DNA of 64,000 nucleotides. Source: Maribacter sp. PR1 (GTDB lineage: Bacteria > Bacteroidota > Bacteroidia > Flavobacteriales > Flavobacteriaceae). Numbering within the stretch: the first letter of the stretch is position 1; the number at the start of each line of letters is the position of its first letter. The stretch spans positions 62,001 through 126,000 of the forward strand of contig NZ_JAQPCG010000008.1 in NCBI RefSeq assembly GCF_028464145.1, written 5' to 3'. The position numbers were made by a program, and so were the translations under genes. The notes below the pieces were generated by a model, which was not told the origin of the DNA, did no database searches, and was given only the letters and a program-made list of their open reading frames with translations. Below, piece after piece: positions 18,430 through 28,029 of the stretch.

Positions 18430-18455
18430 CAATAATTATTTTGAAATAGTGAATA

Positions 18456-19649
18456 CTATTTCAACACTTCTTCCACTTTATCGGCAGCCTCCTTGAATTG
18501 TACGGCTGAATGTACCGCAAGACCTGAATTATCAATAATTTCCTTGGCCAATTCCGCATTGGTACCCTGCAAACGAACTATAATGGGCACTTTAATACTA
18601 TCACCCATATTCTTATAGGCGTCAACAACACCCTGTGCAACTCGGTCGCAACGCACAATACCTCCAAAAATATTTATTAAGATGGCCTTCACCGCTGGGT
18701 CTTTTAGAATAATCCTAAAGGCCTCTTCAACTCTTTTTGCATCAGCCGTACCACCGACATCCAAAAAATTTGCAGGTTCTCCACCGGCCATTTTAATCAA
18801 ATCCATTGTAGCCATGGCCAAACCGGCACCATTCACCATACACCCTACATTACCGTCCAAATCAACATAGTTTAGACCTACGGCCCTAGCTTCCACTTCA
18901 ATAGGATTTTCCTCTCTTAAATCCCTCATTTCCGCATACTGCTTTCTTCTGTAAAGCGCATTGTCGTCGATGGAAACCTTGGCATCTACCGCCATAATCT
19001 TATCGTCAGAAGTTTTCAATACTGGGTTGATTTCAAACATGCTGGAATCACTTTGAACGTATGCCTTATAAAGGGCAGAAATAAACTTTGTCATTTCCTT
19101 AAAGGCAGTTCCTGAAAGTCCCAGGTTAAAAGCAATTTTTCGAGCTTGAAAACCTAACAACCCAGTACCTGGGTCAATTTCTTCCGTAAAAATTAAGTGT
19201 GGCGTTTTCTCGGCTACTTCTTCAATATCCATTCCACCCTCCGTAGAATACATAATCATATTTCTTCCGGTACTTCTATTCAATAAAACGGACACATAAA
19301 ATTCACTGGTCTCACTATCCCCTGGATAGTAAACATCTTCTGCTACTAAAACCTGATGTACTTTTTTTCCTTCGGCTGAAGTTTGAGGAGTAATTAGGTT
19401 CATTCCAATGATTTGTCCTGCCAACTCTTCTACTTCCTTTAGGTTTTTGGCTAATTTTACACCACCTCCTTTTCCACGACCACCAGCATGAACTTGAGCC
19501 TTAATAACATGCCATCCCGTACCTGTTTCTGCCGTCAACTGTTTAGCTGCGTCAACCGCTTCTTTTGCATTGTGCGCAACAATTCCTCTTTGAATGCGAA
19601 CGCCGAAGCTTGATAATATCTCTTTTCCTTGATACTCGTGAAGGTTCAT
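18456..19649 (-). CDS. sucC: Succinate-CoA ligase (ADP-forming) subunit beta
   Basis: 397 residues, normal length. The beta subunit of the TCA-cycle enzyme carries the ATP-grasp nucleotide site and the CoA/succinate-binding C-terminal domain, converting succinyl-CoA to succinate with ATP formation. Seen are MNLHEYQGKEILSSFGV at the N terminus, the Gly-rich ATP-grasp loop GGRGKGGGVKLAK (about 72-84), the metal-binding FEINPVL and DAKVSIDDNALYR, and the C-terminal GGIVRCDRVAQGVV and RLQGTNAELAKEI. sucD is not adjacent, which is common in this phylum. A TATTTTTG element lies 25 nt upstream and a strong terminator follows. Confidence 0.98.
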   Translation of the reverse strand: MNLHEYQGKEILSSFGVRIQRGIVAHNAKEAVDAAKQLTAETGTGWHVIKAQVHAGGRGKGGGVKLAKNLKEVEELAGQIIGMNLITPQTSAEGKKVHQVLVAEDVYYPGDSETSEFYVSVLLNRSTGRNMIMYSTEGGMDIEEVAEKTPHLIFTEEIDPGTGLLGFQARKIAFNLGLSGTAFKEMTKFISALYKAYVQSDSSMFEINPVLKTSDDKIMAVDAKVSIDDNALYRRKQYAEMRDLREENPIEVEARAVGLNYVDLDGNVGCMVNGAGLAMATMDLIKMAGGEPANFLDVGGTADAKRVEEAFRIILKDPAVKAILINIFGGIVRCDRVAQGVVDAYKNMGDSIKVPIIVRLQGTNAELAKEIIDNSGLAVHSAVQFKEAADKVEEVLK

Positions 19650-19673
19650 ATTAGGGTAGTTTTATTTGTTGGG

Positions 19674-19681
19674 CAAAAATA
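19674..19681 (-). promoter_or_regulatory. -7 promoter element of sucC (TATTTTTG)
   Basis: CAAAAATA on the plus strand equals TATTTTTG on the minus strand, matching TAnnTTTG exactly, 25 nt before the sucC ATG. The -33 box is not evident. Confidence 0.55.
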
Positions 19682-19848
19682 GCAAAGACGGTTTAATAAT
19701 GGAAAATTAAACTTGATTAATTATGTAAAGAATCTCTGGAAACAACTACAGGATATTAAAAGTATAAAACTTGTAAGATTATATGTTACCAGGGAATTTT
19801 AAGATATCTAAAATAGTTAACGAATTGATTATCTAAAAGGTGTTGAAA

Positions 19849-20487
19849 TTAGTTTTCAATATTTTTAAAATCTAATGGATCAAAGTTCTTAAAATGCCCA
19901 TTGAGCTCAATTGTTTTTCTTGTTCTTTCTACTTGGGACAACACTTTTATTATGGTTAATAAATGGTTATAAATAAAATCTAAACGATCTTTTTCCTTGC
20001 CTAACTGTAATAGTTCATATTCTTGTTCGTATGAAAGACCTATTTTATGAGCCAATACAAAACTATTGTACTTGCCTACATCGATGGGTGTATTGGTTAG
20101 CTCCATTATTTCATACAACTGTTCAATTTTTTTAAGAACCTCAGCTTTATAACTTGATTGGGCAATGAAATCATATTCCAAGAATTCAACCGTCCCTCCA
20201 GGGTATAGCTTATCACTCATTTGTGGTTCGAAAGAAGTTAATTTGAAAACTTGACGAGCAACACACAATACATCCATTTCCCCTTTCGCGTAGGTATTAA
20301 CTACCTCTACTAACTGGACTTCCGTACCGAATTCCAATTTGTTATTAAAGTAAACCGGTATCCCAAAAGTAATTGCCTCCTCCCTACAATCTGAAATCAA
20401 TTGTTTATATCGCGCCTCGAAAATGTGAAGCGGAACTGTTTCTCCGGGAAAAAAAACAGATTTTAAAGGAAATAGTGGTATTTTCAT
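19849..20487 (-). CDS. LON peptidase substrate-binding domain protein
   Basis: 212 residues. The whole protein is a Lon N-terminal (LON/PUA-like) domain without AAA+ or protease parts: it begins MKIPLFPLKSVFFPGETVPLHIFEARYK, the standard LON opening, with FGIPVYFNN and the YAKGEMDVLCVARQVFKL strand following. A helical tail occupies about 120-212. Stand-alone LON proteins are thought to bind proteins or act as adaptors; no catalytic residues exist. It is a single gene between sucC and the divergently transcribed lysA. Confidence 0.92.
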   Translation of the reverse strand: MKIPLFPLKSVFFPGETVPLHIFEARYKQLISDCREEAITFGIPVYFNNKLEFGTEVQLVEVVNTYAKGEMDVLCVARQVFKLTSFEPQMSDKLYPGGTVEFLEYDFIAQSSYKAEVLKKIEQLYEIMELTNTPIDVGKYNSFVLAHKIGLSYEQEYELLQLGKEKDRLDFIYNHLLTIIKVLSQVERTRKTIELNGHFKNFDPLDFKNIEN

Positions 20488-20670
20488 CTGTCTATTTAAG
20501 AGTTTTACTGGTCAGATAAAATGACCTCGGTTTTCGATTTTACTATAAAACCAGATAGACTTTTCATACCCCCTAAAATACAAAGCCATGGGCTGGAAAC
20601 AAAGTAAAAACTATTTAAGATTGTTATATTTAACACAAATTGTTGTATTTTTCAATTTAACTTCTATTTA

Positions 20671-20702
20671 TTTGTTCTTATCCTACTATAAGTATAGATT
20701 TG
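20671..20702 (+). promoter_or_regulatory. Promoter of lysA
   Basis: TTTG (20671-20674), 20-nt spacer, TAGATTTG (20695-20702). Both boxes match the Bacteroidota housekeeping consensus TTTG-N19-21-TAnnTTTG. Transcription should start near 20708, about 10 nt before the ATG. Confidence 0.75.
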
Positions 20703-20718
20703 CTAAAAATCCAATGCT

Positions 20719-21957
20719 ATGAAAAATGTGGAATTATTAAAAATTGCCGAATCTTACGGTGATCCAGTATATGTCTATGACTCCGAAAAAATAATCTCCC
20801 AGTTTAATCGTCTGACCAAGGCTTTTGGTACCGTTAAGAATTTAAAATTGAATTATGCGGCCAAAGCACTTTCCAATATTACCATACTAAAACTGATGAA
20901 CAGTCTGGGTAGCGGTTTGGATACCGTTTCCATACAGGAAGTTCAATTAGGCCTATTAGCCGGTTTTAAACCTGAATCCATCATTTTTACCCCCAATGGT
21001 GTCTCTTTAGAGGAAATAGAAGAAGCCTCGAAATTAGGAGTAAGAATCAATATTGATAACCTATCCATTTTAGAACAGTTTGGAAGCAAACATCCGGACA
21101 TTCCTGTATGTATTAGAATTAACCCGCATGTAATGGCAGGAGGAAACTCCAAAATATCGGTTGGTCATATCGACTCCAAATTTGGCATAAGTATACACCA
21201 AATACCACACCTATTACGTATCGTGGAATTGACCAAAATGAATATCAACGGAATCCACATGCATACCGGAAGTGATATTTTAGATATCGATGTATTTCTG
21301 TACGCTTCAGAAATTCTATTTGAAACTGCAAAAAATTTCAAAAACCTGGATTTCATCGATTTTGGTAGTGGTTTTAAAGTTCCATATAAGGAAGGCGATA
21401 TAGAAACTAATGTGGAGGAACTAGGTAAAAAATTGGGGTCTCGTTTCAATGAATTTTGTAAAGAATACGGTAGGGAATTAACATTGGCCTTTGAACCGGG
21501 AAAATTTTTGGTTAGCGAAGCAGGCTTCTTTTTAGCAAAGGTAAATGTGGTGAAACAAACGACCTCCACTGTTTTTGCCAGTATTGATTCAGGCTTCAAT
21601 CACCTAATTAGGCCCATGCTTTATGGCGCCAATCATTCCATCGTTAACATTTCAAACCCTGAAGGCAGGGAACGCTACTATTCTGTAGTTGGATACATCT
21701 GCGAAACGGATACTTTTGCCAGTAATAGAAGAATCAACGAAATATCCGAAGGAGATATACTATGTTTTAAAAATGCAGGAGCCTATTGTTTTACAATGGC
21801 CAGTAATTATAACTCTCGTTTTAGGCCCCCAGAAGTTTTATGGCATGAAGGAAAAGCCATTTTAATAAGGAAAAGAGAATCTTTTGATGATTTAATTAAG
21901 AATCAGGTAGATGTAAAAGATTTATTTGAGGTAAAGCAAACGGCCAAAGTAAAATAA
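20719..21957 (+). CDS. lysA: Diaminopimelate decarboxylase
   Basis: 412 residues. This PLP-dependent fold-III decarboxylase converts meso-diaminopimelate to L-lysine, the last step of lysine synthesis. The Schiff-base lysine is K49 in LNYAAKALSN. SGLDTVSIQE, HMHTGSDI, the phosphate-binding DFGSGFKVPY, EPGKFLVSEAG, YICETDTF and KNAGAYCFTMASNYNSR follow in the family order. The start ATG lies just after a near-ideal promoter. The thioredoxin gene follows after 58 nt with no terminator between, so co-transcription is possible. Carboxynorspermidine decarboxylase is a related alternative, but length and motifs favour LysA. Confidence 0.95.
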   Translation: MKNVELLKIAESYGDPVYVYDSEKIISQFNRLTKAFGTVKNLKLNYAAKALSNITILKLMNSLGSGLDTVSIQEVQLGLLAGFKPESIIFTPNGVSLEEIEEASKLGVRINIDNLSILEQFGSKHPDIPVCIRINPHVMAGGNSKISVGHIDSKFGISIHQIPHLLRIVELTKMNINGIHMHTGSDILDIDVFLYASEILFETAKNFKNLDFIDFGSGFKVPYKEGDIETNVEELGKKLGSRFNEFCKEYGRELTLAFEPGKFLVSEAGFFLAKVNVVKQTTSTVFASIDSGFNHLIRPMLYGANHSIVNISNPEGRERYYSVVGYICETDTFASNRRINEISEGDILCFKNAGAYCFTMASNYNSRFRPPEVLWHEGKAILIRKRESFDDLIKNQVDVKDLFEVKQTAKVK

Positions 21958-22015
21958 AGCTTCGGAAAAAACGTTAGTTTTGGTATAATTGTTGGACTAA
22001 CTCCAAAAAATTACT

Positions 22016-22546
22016 ATGAAAACTAATTTTACCCCTGTTATAAAATCCTTTACACTACTGTTATTTGTATTCCAGGCTTTGCAAATTAATGCCCAAGAAG
22101 TTAACTGGCTTAGTTGGAATGAAGCTGCAGAATTAGCTTCGAACGAAAAGAACCCTAAGAAAGTTTTTGTAGATGTCTATACGGATTGGTGTGGATGGTG
22201 TAAAAAAATGGATAAGGATACCTTCCAAAATCCAGAAGTAGCTGCATACATGTCCGAGAATTTCTATATGGTAAAGCTTGATGGGGAAGGAAAAGAACCT
22301 ATAGAATTTAAGGGTAAGACCTATAAATTTGTTCCATCGGGAAGAAAAGGATACCATGAATTCGCTGCCGCATTGATGCAGGGGCGTTTAAGTTACCCCA
22401 CAACCATTTTTTTGGACGAACAACTTAATATGTTATCGCCAGTGCCGGGCTATCAAAAGCCCGAACCATTTTTGAATATTGCCAAGTATTTTGGGGAGGA
22501 TATTTACAAGGAAAAGGATTGGAAAGCTTACTCAGGGGCTAAGTAG
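22016..22546 (+). CDS. Secreted thioredoxin-family protein
   Basis: 176 residues. The signal peptide (hydrophobic about 10-24, ending INAQ) is followed by a thioredoxin fold of the DUF255/thioredoxin_7 type. The redox motif CGWC lies in YTDWCGWCKKMDKDTF (about 59-74), with VKLDGEGKE and the cis-Pro region SYPTTIFLD (about 123-131). It should act in the periplasm on disulfides. It may be co-transcribed with lysA and faces the convergent DUF819 gene 4 nt away. The partner reductase is not in the window. Confidence 0.9.
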   Translation: MKTNFTPVIKSFTLLLFVFQALQINAQEVNWLSWNEAAELASNEKNPKKVFVDVYTDWCGWCKKMDKDTFQNPEVAAYMSENFYMVKLDGEGKEPIEFKGKTYKFVPSGRKGYHEFAAALMQGRLSYPTTIFLDEQLNMLSPVPGYQKPEPFLNIAKYFGEDIYKEKDWKAYSGAK

Positions 22547-22550
22547 GGGC

Positions 22551-23684
22551 TTACAATATAGAAACTACAAAAAAACCTAGGTAAGTTCCCAGAGCATTAC
22601 CCAAGGTCCCAACCAATATAGCGGGTAAAATCAATTCATTCCGATCAAACGTTTCTGCCAAGGCAATGGCCGAAGTTCCGCCGCCCACATTGGCCTGACT
22701 GGCAATAGCCACCATGTCCCAATCCCGGAAAAAAAGTCCTCCCAAAGCAATTATGATCACTCCATGAAGTGCCACCGCTACTAAGGTAAAGCCCAAAAGA
22801 GTTAGACCGATTTGCTGGAGATCAAGAACGGCACCAATTTCACAATAGGCACCGATAACCGCCAAGAAAAGATAAACGATATAAAGTCCCAAACTATGAA
22901 CCCCTTCCAGTTTTTTAATAAAGGGGAATTGAGCCAAAGCTATGCCGAATGTAGAGATAACGAGTATAGTTGGAATTTCTGACCACCAGGCGTGTATCAT
23001 TTCGGAAAGGAACAAGGCTCCAAAACCAATAACCAACGCCATGGCCAAGGAGAATATACCCATCTTCTCATGCAGGTCCTTTCCAGCCTCATCCCCAGGG
23101 ATACTCAGGTTCTTATCTTTAAACCGAGCCCTTAGGGTTTTTGGCAATGCAATGGTGGCTATGACCCAAAAGGCCGTGACTACATTATCCACAGCAATGG
23201 CACCCGCATACAAAAGGCCCTTTTCCTGAAAATCATAAATCAAGGCCACGGCATTGAAATTTACACTGCCTCCTGTATAGGTACCGGTCAACATTCCAGC
23301 AAGTACCTTGGCATCTTCCTCCAATAATTGGTCCGGGCCCACAAGGTACCAAGCTATAAAGATACCCAGAACAGTAGCCAAGGAACCCAATAGGAAAAGG
23401 CCCAACATAGGAAGGCCCGCCTTTTTAATTTCCCGAAGATTGGCCCCTAATAATAAATAGAAGATAGATAAAGGGGCTAAATAGGTAAAAATGCCATCAT
23501 ATAGTGGAATACTATTGGATGCCGATGGAATAACACCCATATTGGCAAGGACAGCGGTAAAAAGTATGACCAAAAGGGCCGCTCCCAAAGGCTTTCCCCA
23601 TTTGGTTTTTGCTGAGTAAATTGAAAGCAACACCATTAGGCAAAGCACAAAAAGCACAAAAACAGAATGGTTGGTGAACATCAT
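22551..23684 (-). CDS. DUF819 family membrane protein
   Basis: 377 residues, about 10 membrane-spanning segments. The family signature stretches are visible: the LLLGANLREIKKAG loop, the GTYTGGSVNFNAVA segment near 140, and SQANVGGGTSAIALAETF near 330-347. Both Gly-rich segments sit at corresponding places of two inverted halves, as in secondary transporters. From memory, DUF819 is distantly related to anion or keto-acid permeases; the substrate is unknown. It is convergent with the thioredoxin gene and divergent from the M1 aminopeptidase gene. Confidence 0.9.
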   Translation of the reverse strand: MMFTNHSVFVLFVLCLMVLLSIYSAKTKWGKPLGAALLVILFTAVLANMGVIPSASNSIPLYDGIFTYLAPLSIFYLLLGANLREIKKAGLPMLGLFLLGSLATVLGIFIAWYLVGPDQLLEEDAKVLAGMLTGTYTGGSVNFNAVALIYDFQEKGLLYAGAIAVDNVVTAFWVIATIALPKTLRARFKDKNLSIPGDEAGKDLHEKMGIFSLAMALVIGFGALFLSEMIHAWWSEIPTILVISTFGIALAQFPFIKKLEGVHSLGLYIVYLFLAVIGAYCEIGAVLDLQQIGLTLLGFTLVAVALHGVIIIALGGLFFRDWDMVAIASQANVGGGTSAIALAETFDRNELILPAILVGTLGNALGTYLGFFVVSIL

Positions 23685-23800
23685 CGCTTACAAGATAGTA
23701 AAAACTTGATGTTAGTTTACCTCCAATCGTAAACAAGCCCCTCCACAAATTGTACCTCCCTGAGATAATGGTTACTTTTCAGTATTGTAAAAACTGAACC

Positions 23801-26377
23801 ATGCGTTATATAGCCTACCTTATCTTTCTTTTCTATTGTCTCTCATGCAACTCGAAAAAAGAAGTACCAATAAGCATAGCCGCCGGTGTGCCCTTATCAC
23901 TGGCGGAAAAGCGGGCCCAGAGCTTAGAAAACGTGGTATATAATCTACAGTTCGACATACCAAACACAATAGAAGCACCCCTTATTGCACACCAAAAATT
24001 AACTTTTGATTTTAAAGGGAACCATAACTTGTATCTCGATTTTAAGGAGGCTAGTGACCATCTTAAAAAGTTGATTGTCAATGGGTCGGAAATAAAGATT
24101 ATACATAGAAATGAACATATAGAAATACCCTTTGAACAATTAAATAAAGGTAAGAATCAAATTGAAATTGATTTTTTGGCCGGGGAACTATCCCTGAATA
24201 GGAATGAAGAATATCTGTATACTTTATTGGTGCCAGATCGGGCAAGAACGCTGTTCCCATGTTTTGACCAACCAAATATTAAAGCAGTCTATAATTTGAA
24301 TATTTCCGCTCCAGAAACCTGGGTTGTACTTTGCGCTGCCCCAGAAATAAATCAAGTGAAGTCGAACGGATTCATAGCCCATCAATTTGGGAGTTCCGAC
24401 AAGATGAGCACTTACCTATTCTCTTTTGTTGCGGGAAAATTTAAATCCGAAAACAAACAAATGGAAAATTTCCCAATGAGAATGTTGTACAGGGAGACCG
24501 ATGAGGAAAAGATTAACTACAGTCTCGATACCATTTTTCAATTACACAATAAAGCCAAAAAATTCCTTGAGACTTATACGAATTACCCCTTTCCTTTTCA
24601 AAAACTAGATTTTGCCGCTATACCAGGGTTCCAGTATGGTGGAATGGAACATGTGGGTGCAATACAATACAGGGAAAGCTCTCTTTTTTTGGATGAAAGT
24701 GCCACAGAAAACCGTAAACTAAGTAGGGCAAAATTAATAGCCCATGAAACGTCACATATGTGGTTCGGGGATTTGGTTACCATGAATTGGTTTAATGACG
24801 TTTGGATGAAAGAAGTTTTCGCCAACTTTATGGCCGATAAAATTGTGAATCCAGCTTTTCCTTCAATCAATCATGAATTGGCCTTTATGGTTGGACATTA
24901 TCCCAGCGCTTACGGGGAAGACAGGACTAAAGGGACTAATCCTATCCGTCAGAATTTAGACAATCTCAACAATGCCGGTTCCTTATATGGCAGCATTATC
25001 TACAATAAGGCCCCTATTATGATGCGGCAATTAGAAGCGGTTCTGGGTAAGGATAAATTTAGACAGGGAATTCAAGAATATATCGCAACCTATAAGAACT
25101 CTAATGCGGATTGGAACAGTCTAATCCAAATTTTAGATGAAAAAAGTGCTGTTGACCTATTAGCGTGGAGTAAAGTTTGGGTAAACCGTTCTGGTAGACC
25201 AATTTTTAAGGACAGTATTTCCTATGACAACAATGGAAATATCTCTTCATTTGAATTATATCAAAAGGCCGAGGATAATTCTGAAAATATTTGGCCTCAA
25301 ACCTTTAAAATTTCTCTGGTTTACCCGGATGATATCCAAACTGTAACTGTAGACATAAGTAATAAATCAACCCATCTAAATGAAATAATCGGTAAGCCAA
25401 AGCCAATAACTATAATTTATAATTCCGATGGTATGGGCTACGGCGTTTTCCCAATTGATTTAAGTTCACTAGAAACTACCAGAAGGCTCAAAGACGAGGT
25501 AAGCCGTGGCTCACTTTATATCAATGCCTATGAAAATGCTTTAAATGGAAATATCAGTCCATCGGAACTTTTAAAATTCTACGAGAATAGACTTTATCTA
25601 GAAGAAAATGAGCTTTTAGTCAATCTACTCTCCGGATACCTAAGGTCCATCTTTTGGAAATACCTATCTCCAGAAGAACAACTTTTGAAGCAACCCTTAT
25701 TAACGGATAGGATTTGGTTCCAACTCGAGAGCAATATTAAACCCAACAAGAAAAAAACATTGTTTACGATTTTCCGGTCTCTAGCCTATACCGGAAAGTC
25801 AAGGGAATTACTTTATGATATTTGGTCCAAGAACGTTGCGATAGCAGATTTAAAACTCAATAAAGATGATTATACTGAAATGGCCATGGATCTTGCTCTT
25901 TACAACCATCCTGAAAAAGAAGATATTTTAAAAACTGCTAAAGCGGCAATCGATAATCCAGATAAATTAAAACGATTCATTTTTTTGCTACCCTCTATTT
26001 CCAGCGATGTAAACATCAAGAGTAAATTTATAAATTCGCTGCAACACGAAAAAAATAGGAGCAAAGAAAGTTGGACTGCAACCGCACTTAATTATATTAA
26101 TCATCCTTTATATGAAAAATATGCGTTGAAACATTTGCGCAGTAGTTTGGACCTTTTAGATGAGATTCAGAAAACTGGAGATATTTTCTTTCCCAAACGT
26201 TGGCTAAGCAGTACGATTGGGCATCACACCTCACCAGAAGCTTATCAGATCGCGTTAGATTACCTAGAATCCAATCCAGAATTGAATCCATCACTAAAGA
26301 GCAAACTTTGGCAGGCTGCTGACGACCTAAGAAGAGTGCAACTTATGAGAAAAAAAGTGGACAAAAGCCTGAATTAA
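23801..26377 (+). CDS. M1 family aminopeptidase (lipoprotein)
   Basis: 858 residues. The lipoprotein signal peptide ends in a lipobox near residues 13-16 (CLSC). Zinc-binding HETSH is at 315-319 with the third ligand Glu338 in WMKEVFAN. The exopeptidase motif appears as GGMEH (280-284) rather than GAMEN. A long helical ERAP1-like C-terminal region follows. The enzyme removes N-terminal residues from peptides, here at the cell envelope, which fits a peptide-scavenging marine bacterium. It is a single gene, convergent with guaB (8 nt apart). Confidence 0.95.
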   Translation: MRYIAYLIFLFYCLSCNSKKEVPISIAAGVPLSLAEKRAQSLENVVYNLQFDIPNTIEAPLIAHQKLTFDFKGNHNLYLDFKEASDHLKKLIVNGSEIKIIHRNEHIEIPFEQLNKGKNQIEIDFLAGELSLNRNEEYLYTLLVPDRARTLFPCFDQPNIKAVYNLNISAPETWVVLCAAPEINQVKSNGFIAHQFGSSDKMSTYLFSFVAGKFKSENKQMENFPMRMLYRETDEEKINYSLDTIFQLHNKAKKFLETYTNYPFPFQKLDFAAIPGFQYGGMEHVGAIQYRESSLFLDESATENRKLSRAKLIAHETSHMWFGDLVTMNWFNDVWMKEVFANFMADKIVNPAFPSINHELAFMVGHYPSAYGEDRTKGTNPIRQNLDNLNNAGSLYGSIIYNKAPIMMRQLEAVLGKDKFRQGIQEYIATYKNSNADWNSLIQILDEKSAVDLLAWSKVWVNRSGRPIFKDSISYDNNGNISSFELYQKAEDNSENIWPQTFKISLVYPDDIQTVTVDISNKSTHLNEIIGKPKPITIIYNSDGMGYGVFPIDLSSLETTRRLKDEVSRGSLYINAYENALNGNISPSELLKFYENRLYLEENELLVNLLSGYLRSIFWKYLSPEEQLLKQPLLTDRIWFQLESNIKPNKKKTLFTIFRSLAYTGKSRELLYDIWSKNVAIADLKLNKDDYTEMAMDLALYNHPEKEDILKTAKAAIDNPDKLKRFIFLLPSISSDVNIKSKFINSLQHEKNRSKESWTATALNYINHPLYEKYALKHLRSSLDLLDEIQKTGDIFFPKRWLSSTIGHHTSPEAYQIALDYLESNPELNPSLKSKLWQAADDLRRVQLMRKKVDKSLN

Positions 26378-26384
26378 ATAAAAT

Positions 26385-27857
26385 CTATCTGCTATAATTG
26401 GGGCTTTCTTTTGTGATAGTAACGTCATGAGGGTGACTCTCATTAATACCACTTGCAGTAATTTTTACAAAGCGCCCATTTTCTTTAAGCTCGTTTATAT
26501 CCTTTGCACCACAGTATCCCATACCCGCTCTTAGACCTCCTATAAATTGGTGAATACTCTCGAACAAATCCCCTTTATAAGGAACACGGCCAACTATACC
26601 TTCGGGCACCAACTTTTTGATATCGTCCTCGACATCCTGAAAATATCGGTCTTTACTACCTTTTTTCATTGCCTCTACAGAACCCATTCCGCGATAACTT
26701 TTGAACTTACGCCCTTCATAAATAATGGTTTCTCCCGGTGATTCCTTGGTTCCCGCCAACAGTGACCCTAACATAACAGTGTCTGCACCAGCCGCAATTG
26801 CCTTGGGAATATCACCCGTATACCGGATTCCACCATCAGCAATCACAGGAACACCTGAACCTTTGATTGCTGCAGAAACCTCTAAAACTGCAGAGAATTG
26901 CGGAAATCCTACACCTGCTACTACCCTAGTAGTACAAATAGAACCTGGACCAATACCAACTTTGACGGCATCAGCTCCTGCTTCAACCAAATATTTTGCA
27001 GCCTCTCCCGTTGCAATATTACCCACAATTACATCTAAATCGGGGAACCTACCTTTAACCTCTTTTAAAACCGTAACTACACCCTTTGTATGGCCATGTG
27101 CAGTATCGATAACAACAGCATCTACACCGGCATTTACTAATGCTTCTGCCCTATCAACCGCATCCATAGTAACACCAAGAGCAGCAGCCACTCGTAGCCT
27201 ACCATATTGATCTTTGTTTGCAATGGGTTTTTGGGTTAGTTTGGTGATATCCCTAAAGGTTATTAATCCAATTAATTTGTAGTCCTTATCAACTACTGGA
27301 AGTTTTTCAATCTTATGCTCCTGTAAAATGTCCTCAGCTTCTGAAAGTGAAGTACCCTCGCCTGCAGTAACTAGGTTTTCAGAGGTCATTACTTCTGAAA
27401 TAGGCCTGTCATTATTTTTTTCGAATCTTAAATCCCTGTTAGTAACTATACCTATCAGTTTTCCCTCATCATCCACGATAGGAATACCTCCAATACTGTG
27501 TTCTTTCATATTGGCTTTGGCATCCTTAACCTTGGAATTCAAGGGCATGGTCACCGGATCTAAGATCATGCCACTTTCTGCTCTTTTGACCTTACGAACT
27601 TTTAAGGCCTGTTGCTCTATAGTCATATTTTTATGAAGCACACCAATTCCCCCTTCTTGGGCAATTGCAATAGCCATACGCGATTCGGTAACGGTATCCA
27701 TGGCCGCGGAAATAATGGGAACATTAATAGTAATGTTTCTAGTAAATTTTGATTGAATATTAACTTCCCGGGGCAATACCTCCGAGAATGCCGGGACTAG
27801 GAGTACGTCGTCGTAAGTAAGACCTTCTCCGAGAATTTTGTTTAGGTGAGCTTCCAT
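26385..27857 (-). CDS. guaB: Inosine-5'-monophosphate dehydrogenase
   Basis: 490 residues starting at the ATG ([20 protein letters not shown]). A TTG two codons further upstream is also in frame but unlikely. IMPDH oxidises IMP to XMP with NAD, the committed step of guanine nucleotide synthesis. The barrel is interrupted by two CBS domains (about 95-210, [20 protein letters not shown] and [16 protein letters not shown]). The active-site Cys lies in GPGSICTTR, with the flap residues FKSYRGMGS and [10 protein letters not shown]. Upstream are a TATATTTG promoter element and a 7-bp inverted repeat in the leader. Confidence 0.98.
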   Translation of the reverse strand: MEAHLNKILGEGLTYDDVLLVPAFSEVLPREVNIQSKFTRNITINVPIISAAMDTVTESRMAIAIAQEGGIGVLHKNMTIEQQALKVRKVKRAESGMILDPVTMPLNSKVKDAKANMKEHSIGGIPIVDDEGKLIGIVTNRDLRFEKNNDRPISEVMTSENLVTAGEGTSLSEAEDILQEHKIEKLPVVDKDYKLIGLITFRDITKLTQKPIANKDQYGRLRVAAALGVTMDAVDRAEALVNAGVDAVVIDTAHGHTKGVVTVLKEVKGRFPDLDVIVGNIATGEAAKYLVEAGADAVKVGIGPGSICTTRVVAGVGFPQFSAVLEVSAAIKGSGVPVIADGGIRYTGDIPKAIAAGADTVMLGSLLAGTKESPGETIIYEGRKFKSYRGMGSVEAMKKGSKDRYFQDVEDDIKKLVPEGIVGRVPYKGDLFESIHQFIGGLRAGMGYCGAKDINELKENGRFVKITASGINESHPHDVTITKESPNYSR

Positions 27858-27860
27858 GTG

Positions 27861-27890
27861 CAATTAAGGATTTAATTGCGTGCAAATATA
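27861..27890 (-). promoter_or_regulatory. guaB promoter -7 element and leader palindrome
   Basis: CAAATATA (27883-27890) reads TATATTTG on the minus strand, matching TAnnTTTG. Between it and the ATG lies CAATTAA-ggat-TTAATTG (27861-27878), a perfect 7-bp inverted repeat at the likely transcript start. It could be an operator or a 5' hairpin. Confidence 0.5.
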
Positions 27891-28029
27891 ATGAATATAA
27901 TTGGTTAATTTGCTTGGCAATCAGCCTTAATAAAAGGCGATTGCCATGTGTTTTATTTCATCACCAAAATCCTAAATCCAATTTTACCGTCTAAGAATAA
28001 AATTACCAGTGTTATATTCGTTTTTGACT

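Larger units (their letters stand above)
18042..18455. other. 414-nt intergenic region
   Basis: No protein gene is supported. The region holds the leader of the small secreted-protein gene (hairpin ACTTCC/GGAAGT at 18056-18074; candidate -7 element at 18191-18198), a long AT-rich stretch, and the terminator of sucC at 18403-18429. A 10-codon plus-strand ORF (MKRKNMMKKV, near 18209) is too short to support. Confidence 0.6.

Noticed and set aside
26725-27210. 161-codon plus-strand frame within guaB
   Set aside because: Antisense of conserved IMPDH sequence, low-complexity Pro/Thr/Ala-rich translation typical of shadow frames.
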